A DNA stretch of 64,000 nt from Speluncibacter jeojiensis. Lineage in GTDB: Bacteria > Actinomycetota > Actinomycetes > Mycobacteriales > Mycobacteriaceae. The DNA is taken from assembly GCF_029589495.1 (NCBI RefSeq), contig NZ_JAAIVF010000002.1:248001-312000 (forward strand), given 5' to 3'. The stretch's first letter is position 1. Every line of letters begins with the position of its first letter. Below the pieces are notes generated by a model. That model was not told the origin of the DNA and ran no database searches. It saw only the letters and a program-made list of their open reading frames with translations. Positions 7,676 to 16,959 of the stretch are shown one piece after another. Both the position numbers and the translations under genes were made by a program.

Positions 7676-8982
7676 GCTGTCTCCTCGACTCGACGGCGGA
7701 TGAGTGTGATGTCACGCTCGGGGTTGATCAGTAACAACGCGATCGCACTGCCGACCACCATCAGGACGCCGCTGATGACGAAGCCGGTGCCGTAACCCGT
7801 GGCACCGTGCGCGGCGTCACCCACGCAGAACCCGAGCAGCAGCGGGGCGACCATCCCGGCCACGCTTGCCACGGCGCCGAGACCGCTGAGGATCATTCCT
7901 CGCTTACGTGACTGGACGACATCGGCGACGGCAGACAGAGCGACGCCATAGGCGGCCGTGTTCAGTGAGAAGGCCAGCGAGATCAAGATGATCTGCAGCG
8001 CACCTCCGTGCAGTGCGGTGAACGCCGCCATGCAGACCCCGGCGGCGGCAACGAGCGCCGTTGACAGGTAACCGCGGGCGATCCGGCGCGAGATTCCCCG
8101 CGCAAGCATCCGGTTCGACGCCCAACCGGCAGCGATGGCACCCACCGCGGCGAGCCCGTAAGGGAGCATGACCAGCCGGCCGGTCGTGATGGTGCTGTAG
8201 TGGAGGCCATCCGTCAGATAGACCGGCAGCCATGCCACCTTCAACGCTGTCGACCAGTACGAACAGAACAGCAGCAGCCCGATCCCGATGACGGTTCCGG
8301 TTTTCAGGATCGTCCGGTACGGCGCATCGATCGTCTGCAGAGCTTCGACCGGCGCTGCCTGTGCAGTCTCGTCCGGTGCGCCCTTGCCCAGAACGAACCA
8401 GGCGACGGTCCACGCGAGACCCAATGCGATCAACGCGTAGAAGGCAGCGTGCCAGGTCCAGGTCACGATGATCCAGGTGATGACGGGCGCAGCGATCAGG
8501 GTTCCTATCGAAGCGCCCGCGGAGACGACTCCGCCGGCCAACGCCCGCTTCTCAGCCGGAAACCAGGAATGCACTGCGTGGTTGGCCAGCGCAAATGCCG
8601 GCCCCTCAGCGAATCCGAGAATCACCCGGCACGTCAACAAGGCGCCGAATCCGACAGTGCCCAGCAGAGGCACCATGGTGGCCACCCAGGTCAGCATCAG
8701 TCCGCCCAGTAGCCACCGGCTGCTCACGCGTGAGGAAAGGGCGCCGAAGATCAGCGCACCGGCAGCGAACAGCCAGAAGAAGCCGCTCTGGATCACGCCG
8801 AACTCCTGCGGCGAGAGGCCGAGATCCTTTTGGATCTGGACGCCACCGAAGGCGATGACGGTCTTGTCTGCATTGTTGACGAGCATGAACACAACAAGCA
8901 GTCCGGTGACCAGCCAGGCTCGTCTCATGATCTTGGGCCTCGGCAACCTGGCCGGCGTAGGCGTGGACAGCGTTTGAGTCAT
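7672..8982 (-). CDS. MFS transporter, probable organic-acid importer
   Basis: About 436 residues with a dozen hydrophobic segments. The start at 8982 is preferred: AAGGGGA lies upstream and the first membrane segment (RRAWLVTGLLVVFMLVNN) follows about 25 residues later. NADKTVIAFGGVQ in the first loop, with a charged residue after TM1, is the pattern of the anion:cation/aromatic-acid symporter branch. First gene of an operon continuing with a CoA-transferase and beta-oxidation enzymes, so its cargo is probably a carboxylic acid. A LysR gene lies directly upstream. Confidence 0.85.
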   Translation of the reverse strand: MTQTLSTPTPARLPRPKIMRRAWLVTGLLVVFMLVNNADKTVIAFGGVQIQKDLGLSPQEFGVIQSGFFWLFAAGALIFGALSSRVSSRWLLGGLMLTWVATMVPLLGTVGFGALLTCRVILGFAEGPAFALANHAVHSWFPAEKRALAGGVVSAGASIGTLIAAPVITWIIVTWTWHAAFYALIALGLAWTVAWFVLGKGAPDETAQAAPVEALQTIDAPYRTILKTGTVIGIGLLLFCSYWSTALKVAWLPVYLTDGLHYSTITTGRLVMLPYGLAAVGAIAAGWASNRMLARGISRRIARGYLSTALVAAAGVCMAAFTALHGGALQIILISLAFSLNTAAYGVALSAVADVVQSRKRGMILSGLGAVASVAGMVAPLLLGFCVGDAAHGATGYGTGFVISGVLMVVGSAIALLLINPERDITLIRRRVEETA

Positions 8983-9131
8983 GGGGGTCCCCTTCGGAAG
9001 GCGCCACTGAGGGTGGTCACACGCGTGACGGCGCGACCATCCCGACCGTTCCGAACGACCGCTGGCAAGTTGCTTGTGGCCTGCGCCAGCCCGTGTGAGC
9101 TGATACACACAATTGAAGGCGAACTCACCGA

Positions 9132-9148
9132 TTGCGTCAAAGACGCAA
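9132..9148. promoter_or_regulatory. Inverted repeat TTGCGTC-AAA-GACGCAA upstream of the MFS operon
   Basis: Seven-base arms pair perfectly around AAA, in an unusually AT-rich stretch between the LysR gene (ends 9174) and the MFS start (8982). It lacks a T-run on either strand, so an operator for the LysR protein is more likely than a terminator. Confidence 0.4.
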
Positions 9149-9173
9149 AAGGTAGCAAAAATATTGCGATTGC

Positions 9174-10181
9174 CTATGAATTGCCGCTTCGAGCGGCGCG
9201 GTTGGTCTCGCGCATCCGCCTGTCTCCCGCCTGGCGGGCCCGGGCGGCAGCATCGACAAGTGAGTTTCCTTCTGCCATAAGGCCGTTGACCTCTTTGGCA
9301 AATTTGGTGAGCGACTCGCGAGACGACGCTACGAACTGACTCGCCGCATCCGTGATCCGCCCGGGTCGGTGGACCACCCCCATCTTTCGCGTCAAGGGTG
9401 GCGTGAGTTGTCGTACGACACCGCCACGCACCAGGGCGTCGAGCCCGCTGCGCAGCGGCATGATGGCGACTCCGCCCCCGGCGAGGACTATCGGCAGCAC
9501 CGCACCGCGATGGCGGACCTCGACCGCGACATCAGGTTCGACGCCGTGACTGCGCAGCGCGTTCTCGATGAACTCCCTTGTCGCCGTGCCTCTTTCACTC
9601 ATCACGAATGACACAGCGGACAACTGGCTGATCGGGACCGGATCCGGCCATTGCGCTTCGGTGCCGGGTGGACACACGAGCACCAGATGTTGGTCGATGA
9701 GTTCCTCACCGACCAGGTTCTCCGTAGGCATCGGCAGTGAGAGGATGCCGAGCTCACAGGCCCCCGAGACGACGAGACCTACCACGTCGGCGGCTTCGTC
9801 ACGTTCCTCGACGCGGAACCGGACCTGCGGATGCGACACACGGAACTTTGCCACCCAAACTGACAGCGGATCGGAAGACAAGTCCGAGAGCGATGCGATA
9901 TCGATCCGCCCGCTGCGCACCGCTCCGACATCATGCACCGCGCTCCGTGCGGACTCGACCTCCCGCAAGATCATTCGCGCAGGACCGACCAATGCCTCGC
10001 CGGCCGGAGCGAGGACCAGTCCCCTCCCGACGCGATGAAAAAGCTCGGTTCCAAGGTCGTTCTCGAGCTTGCGGATCGTCTGTGAAAGGGACGGCTGCGC
10101 AACGTGCAACTGCGCGGCGGCCCGGGTCACCCCGCCGCAATCAACTACGGCGAGAAAGTACTCCATCTGTCGTAGGTCCAT
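9174..10181 (-). CDS. LysR family transcriptional regulator
   Basis: 335 residues. The first 65 form the winged helix-turn-helix (MDLRQMEYFLAVVDCGGVTRAAAQLHVAQPSLSQTIRKLE, read in two parts), followed by a periplasmic-binding-like effector domain with the usual two lobes. It lies 34 bp downstream of the kinase-LuxR gene and about 190 bp upstream of the MFS operon in the same orientation, and probably activates that operon. The C-terminus runs on beyond the effector domain in a basic tail (RMRETNRAARSGNS). Confidence 0.88.
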   Translation of the reverse strand: MDLRQMEYFLAVVDCGGVTRAAAQLHVAQPSLSQTIRKLENDLGTELFHRVGRGLVLAPAGEALVGPARMILREVESARSAVHDVGAVRSGRIDIASLSDLSSDPLSVWVAKFRVSHPQVRFRVEERDEAADVVGLVVSGACELGILSLPMPTENLVGEELIDQHLVLVCPPGTEAQWPDPVPISQLSAVSFVMSERGTATREFIENALRSHGVEPDVAVEVRHRGAVLPIVLAGGGVAIMPLRSGLDALVRGGVVRQLTPPLTRKMGVVHRPGRITDAASQFVASSRESLTKFAKEVNGLMAEGNSLVDAAARARQAGDRRMRETNRAARSGNS

Positions 10182-10215
10182 GGCTCGAACTTAGAACTCA
10201 CTCTGCATGTTGTCG

Positions 10216-13200
10216 TCACCGTGCACCCTGCTCGGTGGCCCAGGCTGCGATCTGCGCTCGGGAAGTGAATCCCAGCTTCGTCAGTATGTGTTCGACATGC
10301 CCTTCTGCGGTGCGCCTGGAAATGACGAGTCGGGAGGCGATGGCCTTGTTGGTCAGGCCTTCGGCGACGAGACTTGCGATCTGACGTTCACGCTTGGTCA
10401 GGTGAGCCGATTTGGATTCCACCGCAGCGTGTCCCGGCGCCTGTTCGCCGAGCGCAAAGGCGATCGCCGCGTCGTCGCTCAACGCTCCCCCCTCGCGTTG
10501 CGATGCCTCGAACTTCGAAGGTCCCAGCTCCTGGCGCACGATCTCCTCGGATCGCTGTTGATGGACAAGCAAGGCGGGATAGAGGACCGAATTGCTGCCG
10601 ATCAGTCGTCGACGCGCCTCGGCCGCACCCATCAATACGGCGGCACGACGGGGCTCGTGTCGTTCCGCGGCGATCCAGGACAACGCCAACAGACATTGAA
10701 AGATCAGGAACTGGTCATCGGTGCGCCGAGTCAGCCGTAGGCCGGCCTCCAGACGCTGCACGACCCGGTCGTGATCTCCGGCACGAAATGCATCGATCCC
10801 GATGGCCCACAGCGCATATCCGCGATGGAGGAATTCGCCGTAGGATTCCGAGAGAGCAAGAGCCTTCTCGTGATACGCGAGCGCGCGCGTCGGGTCGTCA
10901 CTCATATGTGCCCATCCGAGGAACCGTAGTGCGGTGAGCTGCAACGCGCGCTCGGTCGATGCGCACGGCGCATCAACCGCATCCGTCAAACGTGCCCGCG
11001 CCCTGACCGGATCTCCGCTGCACAACGCGACAAACCCGTCCGCAGCCGCGACGAAGGCATACGTCGTCGGGTCGGTCGAGCCCGTGTCGAGAGCGCGCGC
11101 CCGGTCGAGGCGAGCGGTTGCCGCCTCCAGGTCCCCCTGGAGTCCGCCCAGTACGCAGGCGGCGTACAGCGCCTTGGCGAGTTGCCGTGCCGATTGGTCA
11201 CCGGGTCGGTCGAGTGCGCGGTTGAGCCACCGAAGGCCCTCGCCGAACAATCCGCGGGATACCCAAAATGGGTACAGGGCGACGGCGATTCTCGTTGCAT
11301 TGTCTCCGGGTTCAGCAAGGCTGAACTCGAGCGCATCGCGCAGGTTCGGCAGCTCCCTCCTCAGCCGGGCGATCCAGTCGAGCTGGAGGGGACCGATCCA
11401 CCCGGCCTCGGCCTCCAGGGCCAACCGTTGGTACCAGTCACGTTGTCGCCGACGAAGATCCGCATACTCATCGGTGTGCTCGACCTTCTCGCGGCCATAG
11501 TCCCGCACCGTGTCGAGGAGCCGGAAGCGGACCCATCCGTCCACCTCGTCGCGGATCAGGATCGACTTGTCCACCAGCGCCGAGACAGTGTCGATCACGT
11601 CGGGAATTTCTGCTCCGCACACATTTTCGACGTCGTCGATATCGAAACTGCCGACGAACAAGGACAATCGGCCCCAGAGCTGCTGCTCCTCGGGTGTGCA
11701 GAGGTCGTAGCTCCACCCGATCGACCAGCGCAGGGTTTGCTGCCGGATCGGGACGCCGCGGCCGCCTCGGGTGAGCAGTGCGTAGCGGTCGGTGAGCCGC
11801 TCGAGGATCTGCTCGGGCGAGAGCGCACGCAACCTCGCCGTGGCCAGTTCGATCGCCAACGGCAGTCCGTCGAGCCGCCGGCAGATCGCGGCGACCGTGA
11901 CCATGTTGCGCTCGGTCAGTTCGAAGCCCTGTACCGCCGTGGCGGCACGCTGGACGAACAACGCGATCGAGTCGATTCGGGAGAGTACGCGCAGCGAGGC
12001 TGCGGTGCCCAGCCGTGGCGTGGTCAACGGTGCCACCTGCACGAGCACCTCGCCGCCGAGTCCGAACGGTTCCCGACTGGTGGCCAGAATCCGCAGATCC
12101 AGGCACCGCTCCAGCAACACCTGTACCAGTTCGGCGACCGCATCGATCACCTGCTCGCAGTTGTCGATCACCAACAGAGCCGAGCGCGTGGACATCACCT
12201 CTACCAGCAAGTCGCGCAGGGGCCCGCCCGCGTAGTCACGCACCCCGACAGCCGCGGCCACCTGGTCGACCACCAACGCCGGATCGCGGACTTCGCCGAG
12301 TTCGACCAGCCAGACGCCGTCCGCATACGTGCGTTGCACCGAGGCCGCCGCGCGCAGCGCGAGTCGCGTCTTGCCTACCCCGCCGAGGCCCACCAGGGTC
12401 ACCAGGCGAGAGGTGGACAGTGCGTTGCAGATCTCGGTGAGTTCGGCGCGGCGGCCGACGAAGCTGGTCAGCTCCGCCGGGAGCTTTCCGTGGCCGGCGA
12501 AAGCCTCCTGTAGGTCTGGTCTTGCCACGGTCTCGGCGAATCCTCCTCGAACTCTCTTGAGCTGCTCGCTCAATGCTGCAGCCGAGGGCCGTTCGCGTGG
12601 GTCGCGGGCCATGGCGTGTTCGATGATTGTCGACACCTGGTCGGGAATACCGCGTTCGCGCAGGTCGGGCACCGGCGCGGTGGTGATGCGCAGGAACTGT
12701 GCGATGACCTGCTCGCCGCTGCGTCGTTCGTAGGCGGCATGCCCGGTCAGGGCACTGAACAGGGTGGCGCCGAGTCCATAGATGTCGGAGGCGGGGGTCG
12801 GCGGGTCGCCGCCGAGGACCTCGGGGGCGGTGAAGGCAGGGGATCCGGTGACGGTGCCGGTGGCCGTCATGTAGCCGCCGGCGATGTGCGCGATGCCGAA
12901 GTCCGTCAGGGCGGGTTCGTCGTAGTCGGTGTACAGGATGTTGGCGGGTTTGAGGTCGCGATGCACGATGCCGAGGCCGTGTACCACCTCGAGGGCTCCG
13001 GCCATCGTGACCCCGAGATCGAGTACCTGGCTGATGGGAAGTGGCCCGTCGTGGTGGATACGTGCCGCCAGGCTTCCGCGAGAGTGGTACGGCATTACCA
13101 GATAGGGTCGGCCAGATCGGGTTTCCCCGATCTGCAGAACAGTGACGATGCCGGGCCGGCCGGTCAGCCGGCCCATCGCGCGTTGCTCGCGCAGAAACCG

Positions 13201-13401
13201 TGCCCGGTTGGGTTCGTCGAGTTCGGCGGTGAGCACCTTCACCGCGACGATGCGGTCCAACTCGGGCTGGGCGCAGCGGTAGACGGTACCGAAACCACCC
13301 TGACCGATCTCCTCGGCGTCCTCGAACCCGGCGGTGTCCAATTCCGCAGCAAGCACCGACCCCACATCACATTGTGTCTTGAAAGGGTCACACTCGACCA
13401 T
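10216..13401 (-). CDS. PknK-like Ser/Thr protein kinase - STAND ATPase - LuxR regulator
   Basis: 1061 residues with three parts. Residues 1-290 are an STPK: GQGGFGTVY (33-41), Lys55, HRDLKPAN (147-154) and DFG (167-169) are intact, so it should be active. Residues 310-620 carry a STAND ATPase with GLGGVGKT (338-345). A helical-repeat stretch follows, then a C-terminal LuxR helix-turn-helix (LTKREREIASLVAEGLTNKA). M. tuberculosis PknK (about 1110 aa) has the same plan without an obvious shared locus. It probably senses a signal through the ATPase/repeat region and autophosphorylates to control its DNA binding. It shares direction with the LysR gene 34 bp downstream. Confidence 0.9.
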   Translation of the reverse strand: MVECDPFKTQCDVGSVLAAELDTAGFEDAEEIGQGGFGTVYRCAQPELDRIVAVKVLTAELDEPNRARFLREQRAMGRLTGRPGIVTVLQIGETRSGRPYLVMPYHSRGSLAARIHHDGPLPISQVLDLGVTMAGALEVVHGLGIVHRDLKPANILYTDYDEPALTDFGIAHIAGGYMTATGTVTGSPAFTAPEVLGGDPPTPASDIYGLGATLFSALTGHAAYERRSGEQVIAQFLRITTAPVPDLRERGIPDQVSTIIEHAMARDPRERPSAAALSEQLKRVRGGFAETVARPDLQEAFAGHGKLPAELTSFVGRRAELTEICNALSTSRLVTLVGLGGVGKTRLALRAAASVQRTYADGVWLVELGEVRDPALVVDQVAAAVGVRDYAGGPLRDLLVEVMSTRSALLVIDNCEQVIDAVAELVQVLLERCLDLRILATSREPFGLGGEVLVQVAPLTTPRLGTAASLRVLSRIDSIALFVQRAATAVQGFELTERNMVTVAAICRRLDGLPLAIELATARLRALSPEQILERLTDRYALLTRGGRGVPIRQQTLRWSIGWSYDLCTPEEQQLWGRLSLFVGSFDIDDVENVCGAEIPDVIDTVSALVDKSILIRDEVDGWVRFRLLDTVRDYGREKVEHTDEYADLRRRQRDWYQRLALEAEAGWIGPLQLDWIARLRRELPNLRDALEFSLAEPGDNATRIAVALYPFWVSRGLFGEGLRWLNRALDRPGDQSARQLAKALYAACVLGGLQGDLEAATARLDRARALDTGSTDPTTYAFVAAADGFVALCSGDPVRARARLTDAVDAPCASTERALQLTALRFLGWAHMSDDPTRALAYHEKALALSESYGEFLHRGYALWAIGIDAFRAGDHDRVVQRLEAGLRLTRRTDDQFLIFQCLLALSWIAAERHEPRRAAVLMGAAEARRRLIGSNSVLYPALLVHQQRSEEIVRQELGPSKFEASQREGGALSDDAAIAFALGEQAPGHAAVESKSAHLTKRERQIASLVAEGLTNKAIASRLVISRRTAEGHVEHILTKLGFTSRAQIAAWATEQGAR

Positions 13402-13512
13402 CTGGTCACCTGCGATTCACCGGCGAAGCCAAGCCTACGCCCGCGGTGCACCGCGATCACCCGGACCGAATTGGTAAGCGCGACGTGTCGAGCCTGATCG
13501 GCGGCAGACAAA

Positions 13513-14484
13513 CTACCGCACGAGGGAGTATCCCGATCCCGAGGGTTCGTTGCCGCCCGGACCCGGAGGCGTTCGGCAGATGGTGCGTGTCGCTATGGCC
13601 AGGATGTCGCCCGCAGGTCCCCGCCAGCGGGTACCCCGCCGCCACACCGCATGCAGAACCCGTGTCAGATCGATCTCGGCCAGGGGCACCTCGACCAGTC
13701 TGCCGTCGTGCAGCTCCTGGCGGACGGTCAGCTCGCTGAGCACGGCTGCGCACTCGCCCGCACTCACCGTCACCTTCACTGCGGTATTCGAATACAGCTC
13801 GATCGCCGGTTCGACCAGAGATTCGCCGACAGCCTGCTGCAGCGTCTCGCGCGTTCCGGACCCACCCTCTCTGGATGCCAGCGGCAGCGTGGCCAGTTCC
13901 TGACGTGACACAGGTCTGCGACGCCGTGCCAGGCGGTGCGATGGCGCAACCACAAGCACGAGCCGATCCTGGGCCACTTGCCGGCTGCGTAAATCGCTGG
14001 GCACGGTGGGTGATTCGATGAAGCCGAGGTCGATCTCCCGCGCGCGGAGTGCCGCAACCACCTCACGCGAGTTGGCCACCCGCAGGTGCACCTGGGGCTG
14101 ACCTTCCCCGCAACGCCTGAACGTGGAAATCCACGCCGGAACGAGGTACTCCGCCACAGTTTGACTTGCCCCGATGGTCACGTTGTCAGCAGCGTGCGCC
14201 GTCAGCGCCCTGGCGCCGACCAACAACGCGTCGGCGGCATCGACGACGCCCCTGGACCAGTCGGTCACCATCCTGCCGTGCACTGTCAATTTCGCCCCGT
14301 GGCTGAGACGGTCCAGCAATTCCAAACGCAGTTGGCCTTCGAGGACCTTGATCCGTCTGCTTGCCGCGGGCTGGCTGATCCGTTCCGCTCGCGCGGCAGC
14401 AGAAATGCTGCCGCGATCGGCTACCAACACCAGCAGTCGCAACGCGCCGAGATCAATTTCCGGACGGAAGTCTTCCCTCATCAT
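13513..14484 (-). CDS. LysR family transcriptional regulator, divergent from YeiH-type exporter
   Basis: About 323 residues: N-terminal helix-turn-helix (LVLVADRGSISAAARAERIS, then QPAASRRIKVLEGQLRL) and a two-lobed effector domain. The reading frame opens at an ATG at 14511, but an ATAAC-N5-GTTAT box covers that codon, so I prefer the adjacent ATGs at 14484/14481, preceded by AGGTG. It is divergent from the YeiH-family exporter at 14583; such exporters are commonly paired with LysR (YeiE/CysB-like) regulators. Probably activates that gene. Confidence 0.85.
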   Translation of the reverse strand: MMREDFRPEIDLGALRLLVLVADRGSISAAARAERISQPAASRRIKVLEGQLRLELLDRLSHGAKLTVHGRMVTDWSRGVVDAADALLVGARALTAHAADNVTIGASQTVAEYLVPAWISTFRRCGEGQPQVHLRVANSREVVAALRAREIDLGFIESPTVPSDLRSRQVAQDRLVLVVAPSHRLARRRRPVSRQELATLPLASREGGSGTRETLQQAVGESLVEPAIELYSNTAVKVTVSAGECAAVLSELTVRQELHDGRLVEVPLAEIDLTRVLHAVWRRGTRWRGPAGDILAIATRTICRTPPGPGGNEPSGSGYSLVR

Positions 14485-14509
14485 GGGCACCTGATACCTG
14501 TCTATTGTC

Positions 14510-14524
14510 ATAACAGTTGGTTAT
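14510..14524. promoter_or_regulatory. LysR box ATAAC-N5-GTTAT
   Basis: A dyad with arms ATAAC and GTTAT fits the T-N11-A LysR-binding pattern. It sits in the roughly 100-bp divergent gap between the LysR gene and the exporter gene, 59 bp before the exporter start, where a LysR activator would act on both promoters. Confidence 0.5.
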
Positions 14525-14582
14525 GGGCCTGCAATCGATATGTGGCTACCGCAAGCCGTAATTCCGATCGAGGGTGGAAATC

Positions 14583-15680
14583 ATGCACCCGAACATCACA
14601 CCTTCGCGACATTCAGCAGCGGCAAGGCGGCCCCCCGCAACAGCCCCAACCCCGATGTCCGCACTCGCGAAGCTGACCGCGCACCTGCCGGGTGTGACGG
14701 TTGCAGTCGTGATCGCTGTGGGCGCGACCCTCGTCGGAAAGGCATTTCCACTGGTTGGCGGGCCGGTGACAGGCATCGTCGCCGGTGTTGTGATCGCGGC
14801 GCTGGTCAAGCCAGGACCCCGGTTCCAACCAGGCATCAAGACGGCCGGCAAGTTCATCCTGCAGGTGTCGGTAGTGATTCTCGGAACCCAACTCTCACTG
14901 CTCCAGGTGATCCGTGTCGGCGTCAGCTCGCTGCCGGTGATGCTCGGCACGTTGCTCGTATGCTTGGTGGCCACCTATCTCATCGGCAGATGGCTGGGGA
15001 TCGTCGGTGACCTGCGCACGCTCATCGGGGTGGGTACCGGCATCTGCGGCGCATCGGCGATCGCCGCCGTGACCCCGGTGATCGGCGCCGCCGAGGTGGC
15101 GGTGACCTATGCCATCTCGACCATCTTCCTGTTCAACATTGCAGCGGTGCTCGCGTTCCCGATGATCGGACACGCACTCGGGATGGGCCAGCACAGTTTC
15201 GGCCTGTTCGCCGGCACCGCGGTCAACGACATGTCGTCGGTCGTCGCGGCCTCGACGACGTACGGCTCCGCCGCCGCCAACTACGCCGTCGTGGTCAAAC
15301 TGACCCGAACCCTGTTGATCATCCCGATCTGCCTGGGGCTCGCCGCGATCACCGGGCGCAAAGCGCGCACCGACGCCACCGCAACAGAGCAGCCGGCGAA
15401 GTCCCGGGTTCAAATCCACCGCCTGGTGCCCTGGTTCCTCATCGGGTTTCTGATCCTTGCCGCCGCCAACACCGTCGGACTCGTCCCTGCCTCGACCCAC
15501 CGCGGCCTGGCCGAGGCGTCGGTCTTCCTGATCACCGTCGCCCTGTCCGCCATCGGTCTGTCCACCGACCTGCCCGGGCTGCGTCGCACCGGACACCGCC
15601 CGCTCATCCTCGGCGCCGCCCTATGGGTGATCGTCACGCTCACCTCCCTCGGCCTCCAGGCCGTCTCCGGGATGCTGTAA
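14583..15680 (+). CDS. YeiH/YadS-family putative sulfate exporter
   Basis: About 365 residues with ten or so hydrophobic segments. The order VGGPVTGIVAGVVIA, VILGTQLSLLQVI, GVGTGICGASAIAAVTPVIGA and GTAVNDMSSVVAAS is characteristic of the conserved YeiH (PF03601) membrane family, often labelled putative sulfate exporters. The ATG at 14583 has GAGGGTGG five bases upstream; a GTG at 14574 does not have room for a ribosome site. Paired with the divergent LysR gene and ended by a strong hairpin. The transported species is not experimentally settled for most of the family. Confidence 0.85.
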   Translation: MHPNITPSRHSAAARRPPATAPTPMSALAKLTAHLPGVTVAVVIAVGATLVGKAFPLVGGPVTGIVAGVVIAALVKPGPRFQPGIKTAGKFILQVSVVILGTQLSLLQVIRVGVSSLPVMLGTLLVCLVATYLIGRWLGIVGDLRTLIGVGTGICGASAIAAVTPVIGAAEVAVTYAISTIFLFNIAAVLAFPMIGHALGMGQHSFGLFAGTAVNDMSSVVAASTTYGSAAANYAVVVKLTRTLLIIPICLGLAAITGRKARTDATATEQPAKSRVQIHRLVPWFLIGFLILAAANTVGLVPASTHRGLAEASVFLITVALSAIGLSTDLPGLRRTGHRPLILGAALWVIVTLTSLGLQAVSGML

Positions 15681-15703
15681 CACACCCGGACATCCTGGCC
15701 CTG

Positions 15704-15736
15704 CGAGGCCCGACCACATCGTGGACGGGCCTCGCG
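15704..15736. terminator. Bidirectional terminator hairpin
   Basis: GCGAGGCCCG pairs with CGGGCCTCGC (10 bp), and the loop contains a further CCAC/GTGG pairing. It lies between the convergent exporter (ends 15680) and LLM oxidoreductase (ends 15793) genes and can serve both. There is no T-run, which is common in actinobacteria. Confidence 0.75.
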
Positions 15737-15792
15737 TAGGTGTGAGCCCGACGCCGGAGTCAGCTGAAGCCTGGCCTCGCCCTGACCCTGCC

Positions 15793-16638
15793 TCAGCAGA
15801 GACCCAGTGCGGCGGCCAGCGCCCCCAGAGTCGGCAGTGGGTCATCCTGAACCGGAAGTGCTTGAACTGCAACGTGATCGGCTCCAGCCGCACGATGGTC
15901 CCGGAGTCGCCCCGCGAGGTGGTCGGCGTCGCCGTGGGCGACGAGGGCGTCGACGACCCGATCCGTGCCGTCACTATCCAGTTCTTCCGCGGCGAAACCG
16001 GTCCGCTCCAGGTTCGCTCGGTAGTTGCGCCGCTTGAGGTACGGGTTGGCGACCGTCGCGCGGGCGATCGCGCGCGCCGCATCGACATCGGTGGAGAGCA
16101 CGACCTTCTGTTGGGGGGCGAGCAACGCGTCCGAGCCGAGAGTCTCCCGCGCCGACCGTGTGTGCTCCGGAGTCGTCAGGTACGGGTGCGCGCCGGCGGC
16201 CCGAGCCGCTGACAGTGTGAGCACCTTCGGTCCCAGCGCCGCCAGCACGCGTCGGTTCACCGGGACGCCCTCGCGGTCGAGCACGTCGAGATACTCGACC
16301 AGAGCGCTGTAGGGCCTTCGGTACCTGTCCCCGGCCATCTCGGGATGGCCGACTCCCACGCCCAGAAGGAAGCGTCCGGGATACCGCTCCTCGAGTCTCC
16401 GGTAGGACGCCGCAATCGCCTCGGCGTCGGCTGCCCAGATGTTGACGACGCCGGTCGCGACGATTATGCGCTCCGTCGCGTCGAGCAGGCGTTCCGCCAG
16501 TTCTAGATCTGCCGGCGGCGATACACCGACCCAGAGTGTGCCGTAGCCGAGTCTCTCGATCGCCGCTGCCAGATCTGGGAAAAGCCCCTCTGCGTGGCGC
16601 CAGACACCGTACTCGCCCAGCGGCGAAGTGTTCTTCAC
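15793..16638 (-). CDS. LLM class F420-dependent oxidoreductase
   Basis: 281 residues of the luciferase-like monooxygenase TIM-barrel family, in the TIGR03620-like F420-associated branch: GYGTLWVGVSP, RIIVATGVVNIWAADAEAIA and RFLLGVGVGHPE are recognisable. Such enzymes use reduced F420 or FMN to reduce or oxidise small organic molecules. It is the last gene of the long minus-strand cluster, but a 16-bp perfect hairpin separates it from the gene before, so its expression may be partly independent. Substrate unknown. Confidence 0.85.
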   Translation of the reverse strand: MKNTSPLGEYGVWRHAEGLFPDLAAAIERLGYGTLWVGVSPPADLELAERLLDATERIIVATGVVNIWAADAEAIAASYRRLEERYPGRFLLGVGVGHPEMAGDRYRRPYSALVEYLDVLDREGVPVNRRVLAALGPKVLTLSAARAAGAHPYLTTPEHTRSARETLGSDALLAPQQKVVLSTDVDAARAIARATVANPYLKRRNYRANLERTGFAAEELDSDGTDRVVDALVAHGDADHLAGRLRDHRAAGADHVAVQALPVQDDPLPTLGALAAALGLC

Positions 16639-16691
16639 GTCTTCACGCCTCCTTCTCGTGTCGTCGACTGCCGAGTGCAGATGCTGGAACG

Positions 16692-16729
16692 CGACTCAGC
16701 TCCGGTCCGTACAGACCGGAGCTGAGTCG
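16692..16729 (-). terminator. 16-bp perfect stem-loop after the 36-aa microprotein gene
   Basis: CGACTCAGCTCCGGTC and its exact complement flank the six-base loop CGTACA. It lies nine bases past the microprotein stop and 54 bp before the LLM gene start. It should end or attenuate transcription and protect the short message. Confidence 0.8.
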
Positions 16730-16737
16730 AGCATGTG

Positions 16738-16848
16738 TCAGGCAGACAGTGCCGCGAGACCGACGATGGCGGCCGTTCCACTGAGCAGGCCTGCGCCGAG
16801 GGCGATGTACTTCTGGTAGCTACCGAGCTCGGCGGCGGTGGATCCCAT
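16738..16848 (-). CDS. 36-aa single-span membrane microprotein
   Basis: A small frame with ATG at 16848 and AGGAG seven bases upstream. The peptide begins MGSTAAELGSYQKY and then has a roughly 22-residue hydrophobic stretch from YIALGAGLLSG to the end, enough for one membrane helix with a short charged N-terminus. No cysteine or signal cleavage site. It sits between the CMD protein gene (starts at 17340, ends 16960) and the LLM gene, and is followed at once by a perfect 16-bp hairpin. I do not recognise the family. The good ribosome site, membrane segment and dedicated hairpin argue for a real gene. Confidence 0.65.
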   Translation of the reverse strand: MGSTAAELGSYQKYIALGAGLLSGTAAIVGLAALSA

Positions 16849-16959
16849 GTTTCACTCCTGATTGATAGATGTTGTTGTGCATGCGATTGCATGCGTTGTG
16901 TCGGGCGCGAGACGCGCTGGCGGCGCTCGGGTCCGACCGGTTGTGATCGACATGTGCGG

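Noticed and set aside
9132-9148. TTGCGTC dyad as an intrinsic terminator of the LysR gene
   Set aside because: Stem is short and neither strand has a U-run after it; an operator is more likely.
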